From an uncultured Lachnospiraceae bacterium (GTDB lineage: Bacteria; Bacillota; Clostridia; Lachnospirales; Lachnospiraceae): a stretch of DNA of 58,598 nt. The first letter of the stretch is position 1. Every line of letters starts with the position of its first letter. The translations under genes and the position numbers were made by a program. Location of the stretch: assembly GCA_902794095.1 (NCBI GenBank), contig CADBFZ010000011.1, positions 1 through 58,598 on the forward strand. The letters run 5' to 3'. A model generated the notes under the pieces. The model was not told where the DNA came from. It did not search any database and saw nothing but the letters and a program-made list of their open reading frames with translations. Positions 33,857 to 43,500 of the stretch are shown piece after piece.

Positions 33857-34969
33857 TCAAAAAAGCACATCTTTAAGGCAAATTAAGGGTTTATTGGCAT
33901 CGTAATCCCAGCTGTGATGCGCTCCTCCGGCACACCATTTCTCATATTCACACTCTTTACAGTCTTTATTAAGTTCCGAGAGATGTTTTCTGAAAATTTG
34001 GAATCTGTTATTCCACGAATCCGTAAAAGAATCCGTATTAACATTGCCGTATGTAACTTCATCCCTGGGCATAATATCAAGACATGCGGTGATACTTCCG
34101 TCGGCTCTGATAGATGCCGTAAATACTCCCGCATTGCAGAGGAACATCCTCTTTCTTACATTTCCCTCAAGGTCAAATCCCAGGAAATGTGAACAGCCGT
34201 ACTCTACGGGATAGCCCGCTCTCCTTTTCTCCAGGATAAAAGAAAACAATCTTCTCTGATCCTCGGGTGTAAGGAGCATGTCGGGATATTCAAGAGCTCT
34301 TCCAATGGGCTCTATTCCGATGACTCTCCAGGAATCTATATCGATGTCGTTAACGATATCAAAGAGTGCATCAAGTTCCGTAATGTTCTTATGATTAACG
34401 ACTGTAGTTATCTGAATCGCATGGAAACAGTGCTCGTCGATGAGATTCTGAATGCCCTGCATTGCAAGTTTATATCCGCCCTTAAGTCCTCGCTGTCTGT
34501 CGTGGGTTCCTTCAAGGCCGTCGATACTTACAGAGATGGTTGCCATCCCGCATTCTTTCAGACGACGTGCATTCTCCTTTGTAATCAGGGTTGCGTTTGA
34601 GGTCATGCCCCAGACAAAGCCCTTCTCGTGGATGTAAGAAACGATATCAAAAAAGTCCGGACGGAGCATGGGCTCTCCCCCGGTGATACAGATCATGATA
34701 CGTTTCTTGTCGAAATTTTCGGCAACCTCATCGATGACTTCTTTGATCTTATCAAAAGAAAGCCCCGTGGGAACACCGGGCTCGCATCTTGATCCGCAAT
34801 GGAAACATTTTTCGTTACATGAAAGTGTGAGTTCGAAAAAAAGATGCCTGAGGTCAGGCTTTTCATAAAGTCTTTCCCTGACCTCAGACCTTTTATCCAG
34901 AATAGACTTCTTAAGCTCCATTACTTCGGGAGCTTCTGCAGAGTATTCCTTAAATTCTTCAAGATTCAT
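33857..34969 (-). CDS. radical SAM/SPASM protein, probable maturase of the VYGPP lipoprotein
   Basis: A 370-residue enzyme. The radical SAM cluster motif is C51-NEK-C55-FH-C58, followed by ITGGEPMLRPDF and VSIDGLEGTHDRQRG. The C-terminal third is a SPASM-type auxiliary cluster region with CNAGVFTASIRADGSITAC, then C-KE-C-EYEKW-C and a final Cys ten residues or fewer from the end. The stretches SWRVIGIEPIGRALE and YGCSHFLGFDLEGNVR, together with DSWNNRFQIFRKHL, match my memory of the maturases in the rSAM/lipoprotein system (TIGR04133 type); this is unverified. The gene starts 13 bases after the VYGPP lipoprotein gene, which makes that protein its likely substrate. A cytoplasmic location implies modification before export. 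Confidence 0.88.
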   Translation of the reverse strand: MNLEEFKEYSAEAPEVMELKKSILDKRSEVRERLYEKPDLRHLFFELTLSCNEKCFHCGSRCEPGVPTGLSFDKIKEVIDEVAENFDKKRIMICITGGEPMLRPDFFDIVSYIHEKGFVWGMTSNATLITKENARRLKECGMATISVSIDGLEGTHDRQRGLKGGYKLAMQGIQNLIDEHCFHAIQITTVVNHKNITELDALFDIVNDIDIDSWRVIGIEPIGRALEYPDMLLTPEDQRRLFSFILEKRRAGYPVEYGCSHFLGFDLEGNVRKRMFLCNAGVFTASIRADGSITACLDIMPRDEVTYGNVNTDSFTDSWNNRFQIFRKHLSELNKDCKECEYEKWCAGGAHHSWDYDANKPLICLKDVLF

Positions 34970-34981
34970 TACAAGTCCTCT

Positions 34982-35392
34982 TTACGGCTCGGGCGGTCCA
35001 TAGACGCATACAATGGGTTCGCCAAGATCATCTTCAGGGTCGATCACTTCACCCGTCTGATCCTCTTCCTGACCATCGGGAGAACTCGAAGTTTCAATCG
35101 ATCCGTCGTATTCAAAATCTTCGGGAGGTCCGTAAACCTCCTCCACGGGATCGTCCACATCTTCGGGTGGTCCGTAAACAGGCACTTCGGGAACGTCAGT
35201 ATCATCCTCGAAGTATTCGGGCGGACCGTATACGCAGACGTCGGGATCGTCAACATCTTCTTCGTCAAAGGCAGGAGGACCGTATACATCGGGTGCCGGC
35301 TCTTCGGGCACGGGACAACCGGTCAGACCAAGAAGTGCTCCTGCTGCTATGGCCGATGATGCAAATGTCAGTTTCTTCTTACTCTTTTTCAT
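34982..35392 (-). CDS. VYGPP-repeat lipoprotein, candidate radical-SAM-modified peptide
   Basis: A 136-residue lipoprotein precursor. MKKSKKKLTFASSAIAAGAL then LGLTGC gives a lipobox with C26. The mature part is very acidic and Pro-rich and holds five VYGPP motifs at 36-40, 54-58, 72-76, 86-90 and 130-134, separated by Asp/Glu/Val linkers of 9 to 39 residues. Two of the motifs are preceded by Cys (C53, C129). The repeats and the radical SAM/SPASM gene 13 bases downstream suggest a multi-core RiPP-like substrate whose YGPP sites are cross-linked or otherwise altered. GAGAGGG lies 6 bases before the ATG. The gene starts 3 bases after the GGDEF-EAL stop. Function is inferred, not known. Confidence 0.85.
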   Translation of the reverse strand: MKKSKKKLTFASSAIAAGALLGLTGCPVPEEPAPDVYGPPAFDEEDVDDPDVCVYGPPEYFEDDTDVPEVPVYGPPEDVDDPVEEVYGPPEDFEYDGSIETSSSPDGQEEDQTGEVIDPEDDLGEPIVCVYGPPEP

Positions 35393-35395
35393 ATC

Positions 35396-37072
35396 TTACC
35401 CTCTCGAACTGTAATCGGGATTATCGAGAACCTTTTCAAAATCTTCCTTCGTAAGCGGCTTGTCAAAGATGTATCCCTGAGCTCTGTAGCAGCCGTACTT
35501 TCTAAGGAGTTCTATCTGCTCTTTGGTCTCAACGCCTTCGGCAATGGTGGTCATTCCAAGGTCATCCGCAAGTGTAATGATATGCTTCATCATGATCATA
35601 TCACGGTCGCTTATGGAATCGCTGCTGATAAAACTTCTGTCTATCTTGATCTCGGAGAAAGGCACATCCTTGATCATGCTCATTGATGAATATCCTACAC
35701 CGAAGTCATCCACTGATACATCAAATCCTGCTTTTCTGAATTCCTGTACGCATTCGGTGAGTCTGATGAGATCTGATTCTGTGGTAGTCTCAGTAAGCTC
35801 AATGACTATCAATGAACGAGGAATCCTGTACTCATCTACGATGTTGATGACATCTGATACGAAATTCGGATTTCCGAGATGCTTTCTGGAGAAATTGGTA
35901 GATACCCTGACAGGTGTCTTACCTTTATCCATCCAGCTTGCAAGATCCTTGCAAACAGTTTCCAGCATATAGAAATCCAGCGAGCAGATCCTGTTACTCT
36001 TCTCAAGAACGGGGATGAACTGATCGGGTGTAATCAGCTTCTTACCTCTGTTCCATCTGCAGAGAGCTTCCGCACCTATCAGCATATTATTCTCAAGATT
36101 AACCTTGGGCTGATAGTATGCCACAAATTCTTTCTTAATGATCGCATCCTTAAATCTGGATTCGATCTTCTTGGTATTTGTCACGATGCGAACCATTGAT
36201 TCATCATAGAACTGAACATTTGCATGATTCGTATTCTTTGCAATAAGCATGGAAGCCTGTGCGTAGTCAATGCATTCGGAGAAACTCTTCTCGTGACCTG
36301 AGCAATGATATACACCGCAGTATGCACTCATTCTGATGGTCTCCCAGAAAGAGGCATCACCGTTCATATCGGTTCCATTTAAGATCTTGAGCAAAGTATC
36401 GACGTGCTCATGTCTTGCAACCATGACGAAATTATCTCCGCCCATTCTGCACAGACACTCGGGCTGTTCAAGACCCTCCGTAAGCATCGCACCGAAACGC
36501 CTCATCATGATATCGGCCTCTGCTCTTCCGATCATAGAGTTAATACCTGATATGTTTACCAGGTTAAAGAATATGATCGAGTATTCGGAAAGTCTGTCCA
36601 GCTTCTGAACCATGGATAAAGTCTTTCCAAGATAAAAGCTATTGTAAAATCCGAGTTCACGCTCATGGAATGTGGCGTACTCGATAAATTCTTTCATTCT
36701 GATACGGCTCTTGAGAGTGGAGATGATAAGCAGGAATTCTCCTACAAGCTGTCTTTCTTCATCGTTCCATGAATAACCTTCAACAGGGAAAATGCATACT
36801 CTGACTACATTACCGCTTGGCACGACGGAGCGGTTCATAACGTAATCGTCCTCGTTATAATTCTCTCCCTCATATCTGACGTTAACTATGAACGGTTCGT
36901 CACGAAGTTCCGCGGACATATCTTTATATTCGAAAAAAACAATCCTGCCGATATTAAGCGTGTCAATTATATCGGCCGAAGCAATATTATCCTTATCGGA
37001 TTCATACAGAACTATTGATGCTTCTTCACAGAAAAGATCATGTAATTTTACTTTAATCTTATCAATATCCAT
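35396..37072 (-). CDS. GGDEF(degenerate)-EAL protein, probable c-di-GMP phosphodiesterase
   Basis: A soluble protein of about 558 residues. A sensor-like N-terminus (1-150) precedes a GGDEF domain with the active site altered to GGDNF, so it is probably inactive or allosteric. The EAL domain (about 310-555) keeps its catalytic residues: GAEALCRW, STNFS, ELTET, DDFGVGYSS, KIDRSF, AEGVET and AQGYIFDKP. I chose the ATG at 37072, which has GGAAAA upstream; the in-frame ATG at 37102 has no ribosome binding site. It heads the run GGDEF-EAL, VYGPP lipoprotein, radical SAM enzyme, with gaps of 3 and 12 bases. Confidence 0.88.
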   Translation of the reverse strand: MDIDKIKVKLHDLFCEEASIVLYESDKDNIASADIIDTLNIGRIVFFEYKDMSAELRDEPFIVNVRYEGENYNEDDYVMNRSVVPSGNVVRVCIFPVEGYSWNDEERQLVGEFLLIISTLKSRIRMKEFIEYATFHERELGFYNSFYLGKTLSMVQKLDRLSEYSIIFFNLVNISGINSMIGRAEADIMMRRFGAMLTEGLEQPECLCRMGGDNFVMVARHEHVDTLLKILNGTDMNGDASFWETIRMSAYCGVYHCSGHEKSFSECIDYAQASMLIAKNTNHANVQFYDESMVRIVTNTKKIESRFKDAIIKKEFVAYYQPKVNLENNMLIGAEALCRWNRGKKLITPDQFIPVLEKSNRICSLDFYMLETVCKDLASWMDKGKTPVRVSTNFSRKHLGNPNFVSDVINIVDEYRIPRSLIVIELTETTTESDLIRLTECVQEFRKAGFDVSVDDFGVGYSSMSMIKDVPFSEIKIDRSFISSDSISDRDMIMMKHIITLADDLGMTTIAEGVETKEQIELLRKYGCYRAQGYIFDKPLTKEDFEKVLDNPDYSSRG

Positions 37073-37175
37073 GGCTTTTTCCGACTTTCTCAGATCATGC
37101 ACATACTTTATGCAATATTAACATTTTCTAAATGATAATTCAAAAAAAATCTGTATATTTTGCAAAAATAAAATG

Positions 37176-37210
37176 AAAACAGGCCGCCCCTTTCGGGAAC
37201 GACCTGTTTT
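37176..37210 (-). terminator. terminator of the GH3 gene
   Basis: AAAACAGG and CCTGTTTT close a mismatched GC-rich stem (CGCCCCTTTCGGGAACG), with TTTTATTTTTGC beyond on the minus strand. It lies about 35 bases after the GH3 stop. Confidence 0.75.
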
Positions 37211-37244
37211 CTAAGGATTAGTATGTGATAAACATATTGAAAAC

Positions 37245-39377
37245 TCAGGGAAGTTCGATTTCTATGGCTGAAACCTTTCTTCCGAGAAGCTTTTCACTTC
37301 TTGAATCGGGCTGCTGGCCGCCTACATATACAACAGCCTTGCCCTTTGAAATGACGAATTTGCCGTCCTTATCGTAAAGTCCGAAGGCCTCCTTGGGAAG
37401 CTTAACGGATACGCTCTTCTTCTCGCCGGCCTTAAGAGCAACTTTCTTAAATGCCTTGAGCTGATAGTTGGGAGCATTCTCAAAATCGCAGACCTTTACA
37501 TATACCTGAACGGTTTCTCTTCCGTCGAACTTACCGGTATTAGCGATGTCGAAATCAAGAGTGATACCGTCGTCGCCAAGTACGGTCTTGTCTGCCTTAA
37601 CGTTAGAGTACTCATATGAGGTATAGGACAGTCCGTATCCGAAGGGATAAAGAGCATCCTTAGTCATGTATCTGTAGGTTCTGCCCTTCATTGAGTAATC
37701 GGTGAAATCGGGAAGTTCCTCTGCGCTCTCATAGAAAGTAACGGGGAGCTTTCCTTCGAAGTTTCTGTCGCCGAATACGGTCTCTGCGATTGCTCTTCCG
37801 CCCATTGCACCGGGATACCAGCACTGAATGATTGCACCAATCTTATCCGCATTCTTAACGGTGATAGCACTTCCTACAAGTTGAAGAAGTACTACAGGCT
37901 TGCCGCTTGCGATGGCAACATCGAGAACTTCCTGCTGAAGTCCGGGAAGGCTGAGATCCACTTTATCTCCGCTGGCAAACTCGTTACCTGCGTCGCCTTC
38001 TTCTCCTTCGATTCCGGCATCAAGTCCAAGAGCTACGAAGATGATGTCGCTGTCTGCGCAAACGCTCTTAACCTCTGAGATTCTGTCATCGCCGGTTGAA
38101 AGTCCGCTGATCCTGTCTTTAACAAGATGGCAAGCTTCGGAATATCTGAAGTCAACGTCCTCTCCAAGATAATCTTCAAGTCCTTCGAGAACGGTTACGT
38201 ATCTTGATGCGGTACCCTCATAGTTACCTACGAGTGCACGTCTGTTATCAGCATTGGGTCCGATTACGCCGACAGTCTTGATCTTACTCTTATCGAGAGG
38301 AAGGATGCCGTCGTTTTTAAGAAGTACAAGGCACTTTGCGGAAGTCTCGAGATTAAGCTTTCTGCTGGCCTTGGTATCAACCTGATCCATTCCGATATTA
38401 TCGAAAGCGGTCTTTTCACCATCAAACATACCGAGCTTCATTCTGGTAGTGAAGAGATTTACAAGAGCCTCATCAAGTCTCTCCTCCTTAACCTTACCCT
38501 GCTCAACCGCATCCTTGAGATACTTGAACAGATCTCCACAGTTAAGGTCGCAGCCGTTGTTCATTGCAAGGCTTACGGACTCAACTTCATCAGCGGTTAC
38601 CATGTGTCCGGTATGGAAATCCTTGATAGCCCAGCAGTCGGAAACAACATGTCCCTTAAATCCGTACTCGTCTCTTAAGATGTCCTTGAGAAGAGTCTTG
38701 GATCCGCAACAAGGCTCGCCGTTGGTACGGTTATAAGCACCCATTACGGTCTCAACATTAGCTTCCTGAACGCAGGCTTTGAAAGCGGGAAGATAGGTCT
38801 CACGCATATCCTGAATGGAAGCTACTGCATTAAATCTGTGTCTTTCGGGCTCGGGACCTGAGTGCACGGCAAAGTGCTTGGCACATGCTGCCGCTTTAAG
38901 GTGATCTTCGTCATGTCCCTGAAGTCCTTCTATGTATCTGACTCCGAGTCTTGAGGTAAGGTAAGGATCCTCTCCGTAAGTCTCCTGTCCTCTTCCCCAT
39001 CTGGGATCGCGGAATATATTTACATTGGGAGCCCAGAAAGTGAGTCCCTTATAGATATCGGTATCCGAATACTTCTGCTGCATATTGAACTTGGCACGTC
39101 CCTCGGTGGAAACAACATCACCGAGTTCTTCCATGAGATCCTCATCGAAGGTTGCCGCAAGTCCGATTGCCTGGGGAAATACGGTAGCCGTACCTGCTCT
39201 TGCTACACCGTGAAGTGCCTCATTCCACCAATCGTATGCCTTGATTCCGAGATGCTCGATCGCAGGAGCGTGATTCAAAGTCTGTGACACTTTCTCCTCA
39301 AGAGTCATCTTGGAAACGAGTTCTTCGGCTCTTTTACGAAATTCGCTTATTTTAGCCTCATTTTTAACCAGTTCCAT
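37245..39377 (-). CDS. glycoside hydrolase family 3 (beta-glucosidase / beta-xylosidase)
   Basis: A 710-residue enzyme without a signal peptide, so it is cytoplasmic. The N-terminal TIM barrel contains NHAPAIEHLGIKAYDWWNEA, KAAACAKHFAVHSGPE and the nucleophile D247 in HVVSDCWAI. A second alpha/beta domain (about 350-560) and a C-terminal fibronectin III-like domain (about 600-710) complete the usual three-domain layout. The WWNEALHGVAR and HSGPEPERHRF patterns point towards xylosidase-type GH3, but that is not certain. It is divergent from the AraC regulator gene. A TCAAGCG/CGCTTGA dyad (39407-39428) lies 30 bases upstream of its start. Confidence 0.92.
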   Translation of the reverse strand: MELVKNEAKISEFRKRAEELVSKMTLEEKVSQTLNHAPAIEHLGIKAYDWWNEALHGVARAGTATVFPQAIGLAATFDEDLMEELGDVVSTEGRAKFNMQQKYSDTDIYKGLTFWAPNVNIFRDPRWGRGQETYGEDPYLTSRLGVRYIEGLQGHDEDHLKAAACAKHFAVHSGPEPERHRFNAVASIQDMRETYLPAFKACVQEANVETVMGAYNRTNGEPCCGSKTLLKDILRDEYGFKGHVVSDCWAIKDFHTGHMVTADEVESVSLAMNNGCDLNCGDLFKYLKDAVEQGKVKEERLDEALVNLFTTRMKLGMFDGEKTAFDNIGMDQVDTKASRKLNLETSAKCLVLLKNDGILPLDKSKIKTVGVIGPNADNRRALVGNYEGTASRYVTVLEGLEDYLGEDVDFRYSEACHLVKDRISGLSTGDDRISEVKSVCADSDIIFVALGLDAGIEGEEGDAGNEFASGDKVDLSLPGLQQEVLDVAIASGKPVVLLQLVGSAITVKNADKIGAIIQCWYPGAMGGRAIAETVFGDRNFEGKLPVTFYESAEELPDFTDYSMKGRTYRYMTKDALYPFGYGLSYTSYEYSNVKADKTVLGDDGITLDFDIANTGKFDGRETVQVYVKVCDFENAPNYQLKAFKKVALKAGEKKSVSVKLPKEAFGLYDKDGKFVISKGKAVVYVGGQQPDSRSEKLLGRKVSAIEIELP

Positions 39378-39406
39378 AGTGTTCTCCTAATACATTTTGT
39401 TTTGGA

Positions 39407-39428
39407 TCAAGCGCCCCCCGACGCTTGA
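39407..39428. promoter_or_regulatory. TCAAGCG / CGCTTGA dyad upstream of the GH3 gene
   Basis: A 7-bp inverted repeat with an 8-base C-rich centre (CCCCCCGA), 30 bases upstream of the GH3 start on the minus strand. It could be an operator or a leader hairpin. No further copy was noticed. Confidence 0.35.
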
Positions 39429-39491
39429 AAATATTGTATCTTATGGGCTTTTGCGACTTCCTACGTACTTTTGCGGATTACGATTCAGAAT

Positions 39492-39518
39492 TTGCTTTTA
39501 ATTTTCCCAAAAAAGCAA
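39492..39518. promoter_or_regulatory. TTGCTTTT / AAAAGCAA dyad upstream of the AraC gene
   Basis: An 8-bp inverted repeat with an 11-base spacer in the 189-base divergent region between GH3 and the AraC regulator, about 50 bases before the regulator start. A site for autoregulation is plausible but not shown. Confidence 0.35.
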
Positions 39519-39566
39519 TAAAATTAAAGCACATAAGCACTGTTAATTCAGATACGAGGATTTAGT

Positions 39567-40490
39567 ATGTTACCGGTACTTGAACACGGACGCGAAACAG
39601 TTAAATACGCCGAGATTCAGGGTGTCAGACTCTATCACAACGATATTGCCGAGGACTACCCTCTTCATTGGCATACCGCAACGGAGATAATCGCTCCCAC
39701 GGAAAATGATTACACCATAGAAATCGGTACTGATAAGTACACCATCAGCCCCGGCGATATTGCGGTAATCATGAGTGGAACTCTCCACAGACTCTACGCT
39801 CCCAAAAACGGAAAGAGAATAATCATCCTCTTCGACTACAGCCTTATCGGAAACGTAACTTCCCTGAACTCACTCCTCCATTCCCTTGGTGAGTGTGTCA
39901 TCATCCGTCGAAAAGAAAACGAAGAGCTTTCCGAAAGACTCCTCTATTACATCAACCAGACAAGTAATGAGTACGAAGCACAAAAGCCCTATGCGGGTGC
40001 TGCAATCTACTCCCTTCTCATCAGATTCATGGTTGATGTAGGTAGAAGCTGCATGGAAGAAAGAGTCCCCCAGCTTGGTAAGTCTTCCGCAAAAAACAAA
40101 GAATACATCGGCAGATTCATGGATGTATGTAACTATATCTCCGAGCACTGCACAGAAGATATCGATATGGATGCACTTGCCGAAATGGCAGGATTTTCAA
40201 GATTCCACTTTGCAAGACTCTTTAAGGAATTTGCACATGTATCCTGTTATGAGTATCTGACTCAGAAGAGAATTCTTCTTGCGGAGATGTATTTAAACCA
40301 GCCGGATCTTTCCATATTGGATGTTGCTCTTCAGTCGGGATTCAAATCACTCTCAACATTTAACAGAGTATTTAAGTCCTACAAGAATTGCACACCTTCG
40401 GAGTACAGGAAGATGAACCGTCGCTACACTCCCGCACCTATCTTCGAAGAAAAAGAATCCCCCGCATCCGAAGATGCAGAGGATAAATGA
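39567..40490 (+). CDS. AraC-family transcriptional regulator with cupin sensor domain
   Basis: A 307-residue regulator. The N-terminal cupin domain (about 15-110: YPLHWHTATEIIAPTEN, ISPGDIAVIMSGTLHRL) would bind a sugar. Two helix-turn-helix motifs are at the C-terminus (about 190-285), with ALAEMAGFSRFHFARLFKEF, ILDVALQSGFKSLSTFNRVF and TPSEYRK. It is divergent from GH3 and convergent with GH2, so hemicellulase genes are the likely targets. The protein ends in an acidic, Pro-containing tail. Inducer unknown. Confidence 0.9.
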   Translation: MLPVLEHGRETVKYAEIQGVRLYHNDIAEDYPLHWHTATEIIAPTENDYTIEIGTDKYTISPGDIAVIMSGTLHRLYAPKNGKRIIILFDYSLIGNVTSLNSLLHSLGECVIIRRKENEELSERLLYYINQTSNEYEAQKPYAGAAIYSLLIRFMVDVGRSCMEERVPQLGKSSAKNKEYIGRFMDVCNYISEHCTEDIDMDALAEMAGFSRFHFARLFKEFAHVSCYEYLTQKRILLAEMYLNQPDLSILDVALQSGFKSLSTFNRVFKSYKNCTPSEYRKMNRRYTPAPIFEEKESPASEDAEDK

Positions 40491-40503
40491 TTTAGATAAA
40501 TAA

Positions 40504-43500
40504 TTATTTTTTGAATTCTATTGATTCAAGATCAAAGTAACTTCCGGGCATGAAGACGAGTGAAACGTCCTTCATGCCTTTTATTTTATCGAATTCAAAT
40601 TCGCATTCTTTTACTTCTTCGCTCTTCTTAAACTCGATAATGTTCTTGATCTCATCGGATGCATCCGCAAATCTTACATGAATGGTATTGTCTGACTTAG
40701 GTGCTCTTCCCTTGATGCAGATCTTTGAAGTTCCTTCTTCGCCGAAATCCATCTCCTTAAATACAAGGGATACATTGTTTCCGATTCCGGTTACAGCTTT
40801 TCCCTCTACCTTAAAGTCATCACCGTAGATATCATCTGCGCTTGATGCATCAAGTCTTGTAAATGCTTTGTCGTACTTTTTAAAAGAGAATCCTTTTACA
40901 TGAACCTTGTCTCCGAATTCAAAGCAAAGATCATGTACGCCTGTAAGCTTCTCATCAAATGTCCAGGTATCTTCCTGATATACATTCCAGATCGAAGGCT
41001 TGTGATATACGAATTCACCGATAAGCTTACCGCCCTTTGAAGGGATTCCGTCATAGACTTTGAAAGGGTGTTCATCCGAATCAAGTGCAAAGATGGGAAT
41101 TGTAATCTCATCCGATCCGATATTTCCAAAGTCGATATTTTCAAATCCGATGAGGGACTTATCCGTTCTTGAAGTTGCAAAGCCCATCTCATTACCGGCA
41201 CCGATCTCACCTTCGGAATATGAATACGAACTTCCGTAGATAAATTCATAAGGATCTGCAAATGCCTTACCTATTCCGGTTATGTTGAATTCAAGTTCTG
41301 AAATAATACGGATCTTATCACTTCCCGATTTGGACATTGCTCTTAATCTGAAATCTCCGTCACCAAGTGCGGTGATAAGAACTCCCGTATCCTTGGGCTC
41401 AAGCTGAGCGATGTTTACCGGTACTCCTTTGTCGGATACAGCCTCGTAGATTATTTCAGAGTCCGTTGCATTTTCAGGATATATCTTAACTTCCGCAAAT
41501 ACAGATCTGTTGTCTGCATTAAGAGAGCTGTCAGCGCAGTGTATCTCAACTTTTCTTACGGGAATATCGCTTTCTTTACCGAGATTTATTTTGCGTACGC
41601 AGTTTTCCTCAAATGTTTCCTCGATTCCTTTATCAAAAGGTGAATCATGAAGAACTCCCGCAGGAAGAACTTCACCTGTTGAAGGTATGCATTTGAAAGT
41701 AATCTCGTTACGGACTTCGCCCTCTGAGGAAAGCGTAAACTTAATGTTACCGGGTTCGCGTCCTGCTGCGATTATGGCAAGGAGTTTGCCGTTAAAGAGT
41801 CTTCTGCTGACTGCTTTGTAACTGTCAAAGTCAGTACTGTCTCCGTTATCAAGACCAACCAGTCTTCCTGCACCCGTTACGGATATGGTTACTCTGTCGG
41901 ATGCATTTCTTACTGCTTCTCCGTTTAGATCAAGTGCGGAGATGGATACGAAGATAAGATCCTTGGAACCTGCTTCAAGTTCTCCTCTGTCATATTCAAT
42001 CTTAAATCCCGAAGTATCACCGAATGAACTTACTCTGTCACGCGCAGTCTCCACTCCGTTTTCATCATATGCCACAGCTTCGAGTACGCCTTCAGTGTAA
42101 GGCACGCGGTAATCTGCAAGGATATGATCTCCGCTTCCGGGTTTGTGAGTAAGGTTTTGTTTTCCGAGACTTTCTCCGTTTAAGAAAAGTTCTACGGTAT
42201 CTTCATTGGAGCATACTCTCACATCGATCATCTGACCGGGATTGAAATCCCAGTAAGGGAAGATGTGTATCATGGGTGACTTCTTGCTATCTGTCCAGCA
42301 TGATCTGAAGATGTAGTAAAAGTCCTTTGGAAATCCCGCGGTATCTATAAGTCCGAAGTATGAATTCTTAGTGTGATAGGGAGTAGGCTCACCTATGTAA
42401 TCAAAGCCTGTCCACAGGAACTGACCTGCGGAGAAGTCCATATCCCTGTCCAGGCAGATGCATGCTTCAACGCTCTTTGCTCCCCAGCTTGTATTACAAT
42501 TTCCAAGTCCCGAACACTGTTCATCAACGTCGGATAATTTAATCTCGGATAGGGGGAATTTATATACTTCCCTGCTCTGAACAAGGGATGCGGTTTCGCT
42601 TCCGTAGATTATCCAGTCAGGGTGCTTAGCGTGATGATCTTTATAAAGGTTCTCTGCGTAGTTATATCCTGCAAGTTTAAGAACATCTGCGCAGTTTTGT
42701 CCGCCTTCCCAGGCCATGAAGTTGCATCCGAAAGTAGGCATTCCGTTACCTTCGGGATCAAACTTCTTAACGGTATCCATAAGATGCCTTGTAATATCGG
42801 GACCTTCCGCATCTGCATGAACATCATATATTTCATTTCCGATGGACCACATGATCACACTGGGATGATTTCTGTCCTGCTTAACCCAGCTTTCGATATC
42901 TCTCTCATGCCACTCACCGAAAAATCTGTGATAGTCAAATTCAGTCTTGGGTCGATACCACATATCAAAGCTTTCCGAAAGGACGAGAATTCCCATCTCA
43001 TCTGCAAGATCCAGAACTTCCGGAGCAGGCATGTTGTGTGATGTTCTGAGTGCATTAATTCCCATGCTCTGAAGATACTTAAACTTTCTCTTCATGGCAC
43101 ACTTGTTAAATGCAGCACCCAGAGATCCGAGATCATGGTGTTCGCATACGCCGTTTAGTTTTACTTTACGTCCGTTGAGAAGAAATCCTTTATTCGGGTC
43201 AAAATCTATATCGCGGATTCCGAATCTTACTTCATCGGAATCGATGTCATTGCCCTTCTCTCCGGATGCGGTGATGGTTACTTTAAGGGTGTAGAGATAT
43301 GTATCATCTATATCCCATTTGTGAGGATAGAGGATTTCATATTCGTCATCAGAAATCTTCCTGATATCCGTTTCCTTACCCATGGCATCATAAACGGTGC
43401 AGCAGATCTTGGCTTTATCCGCATATCTTCCAAGAATCTCTGTCTGAACTTTCAGGATTCTCTTACCGTCTTCGTCACGGGTTGAAACATATATACCGTC

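Noticed and set aside
35167..35454. Arg-rich plus-strand frame opposite the VYGPP gene
   Set aside because: A shadow of the repeated GGTCCGTA codons; no ribosome binding site and no homology sense.
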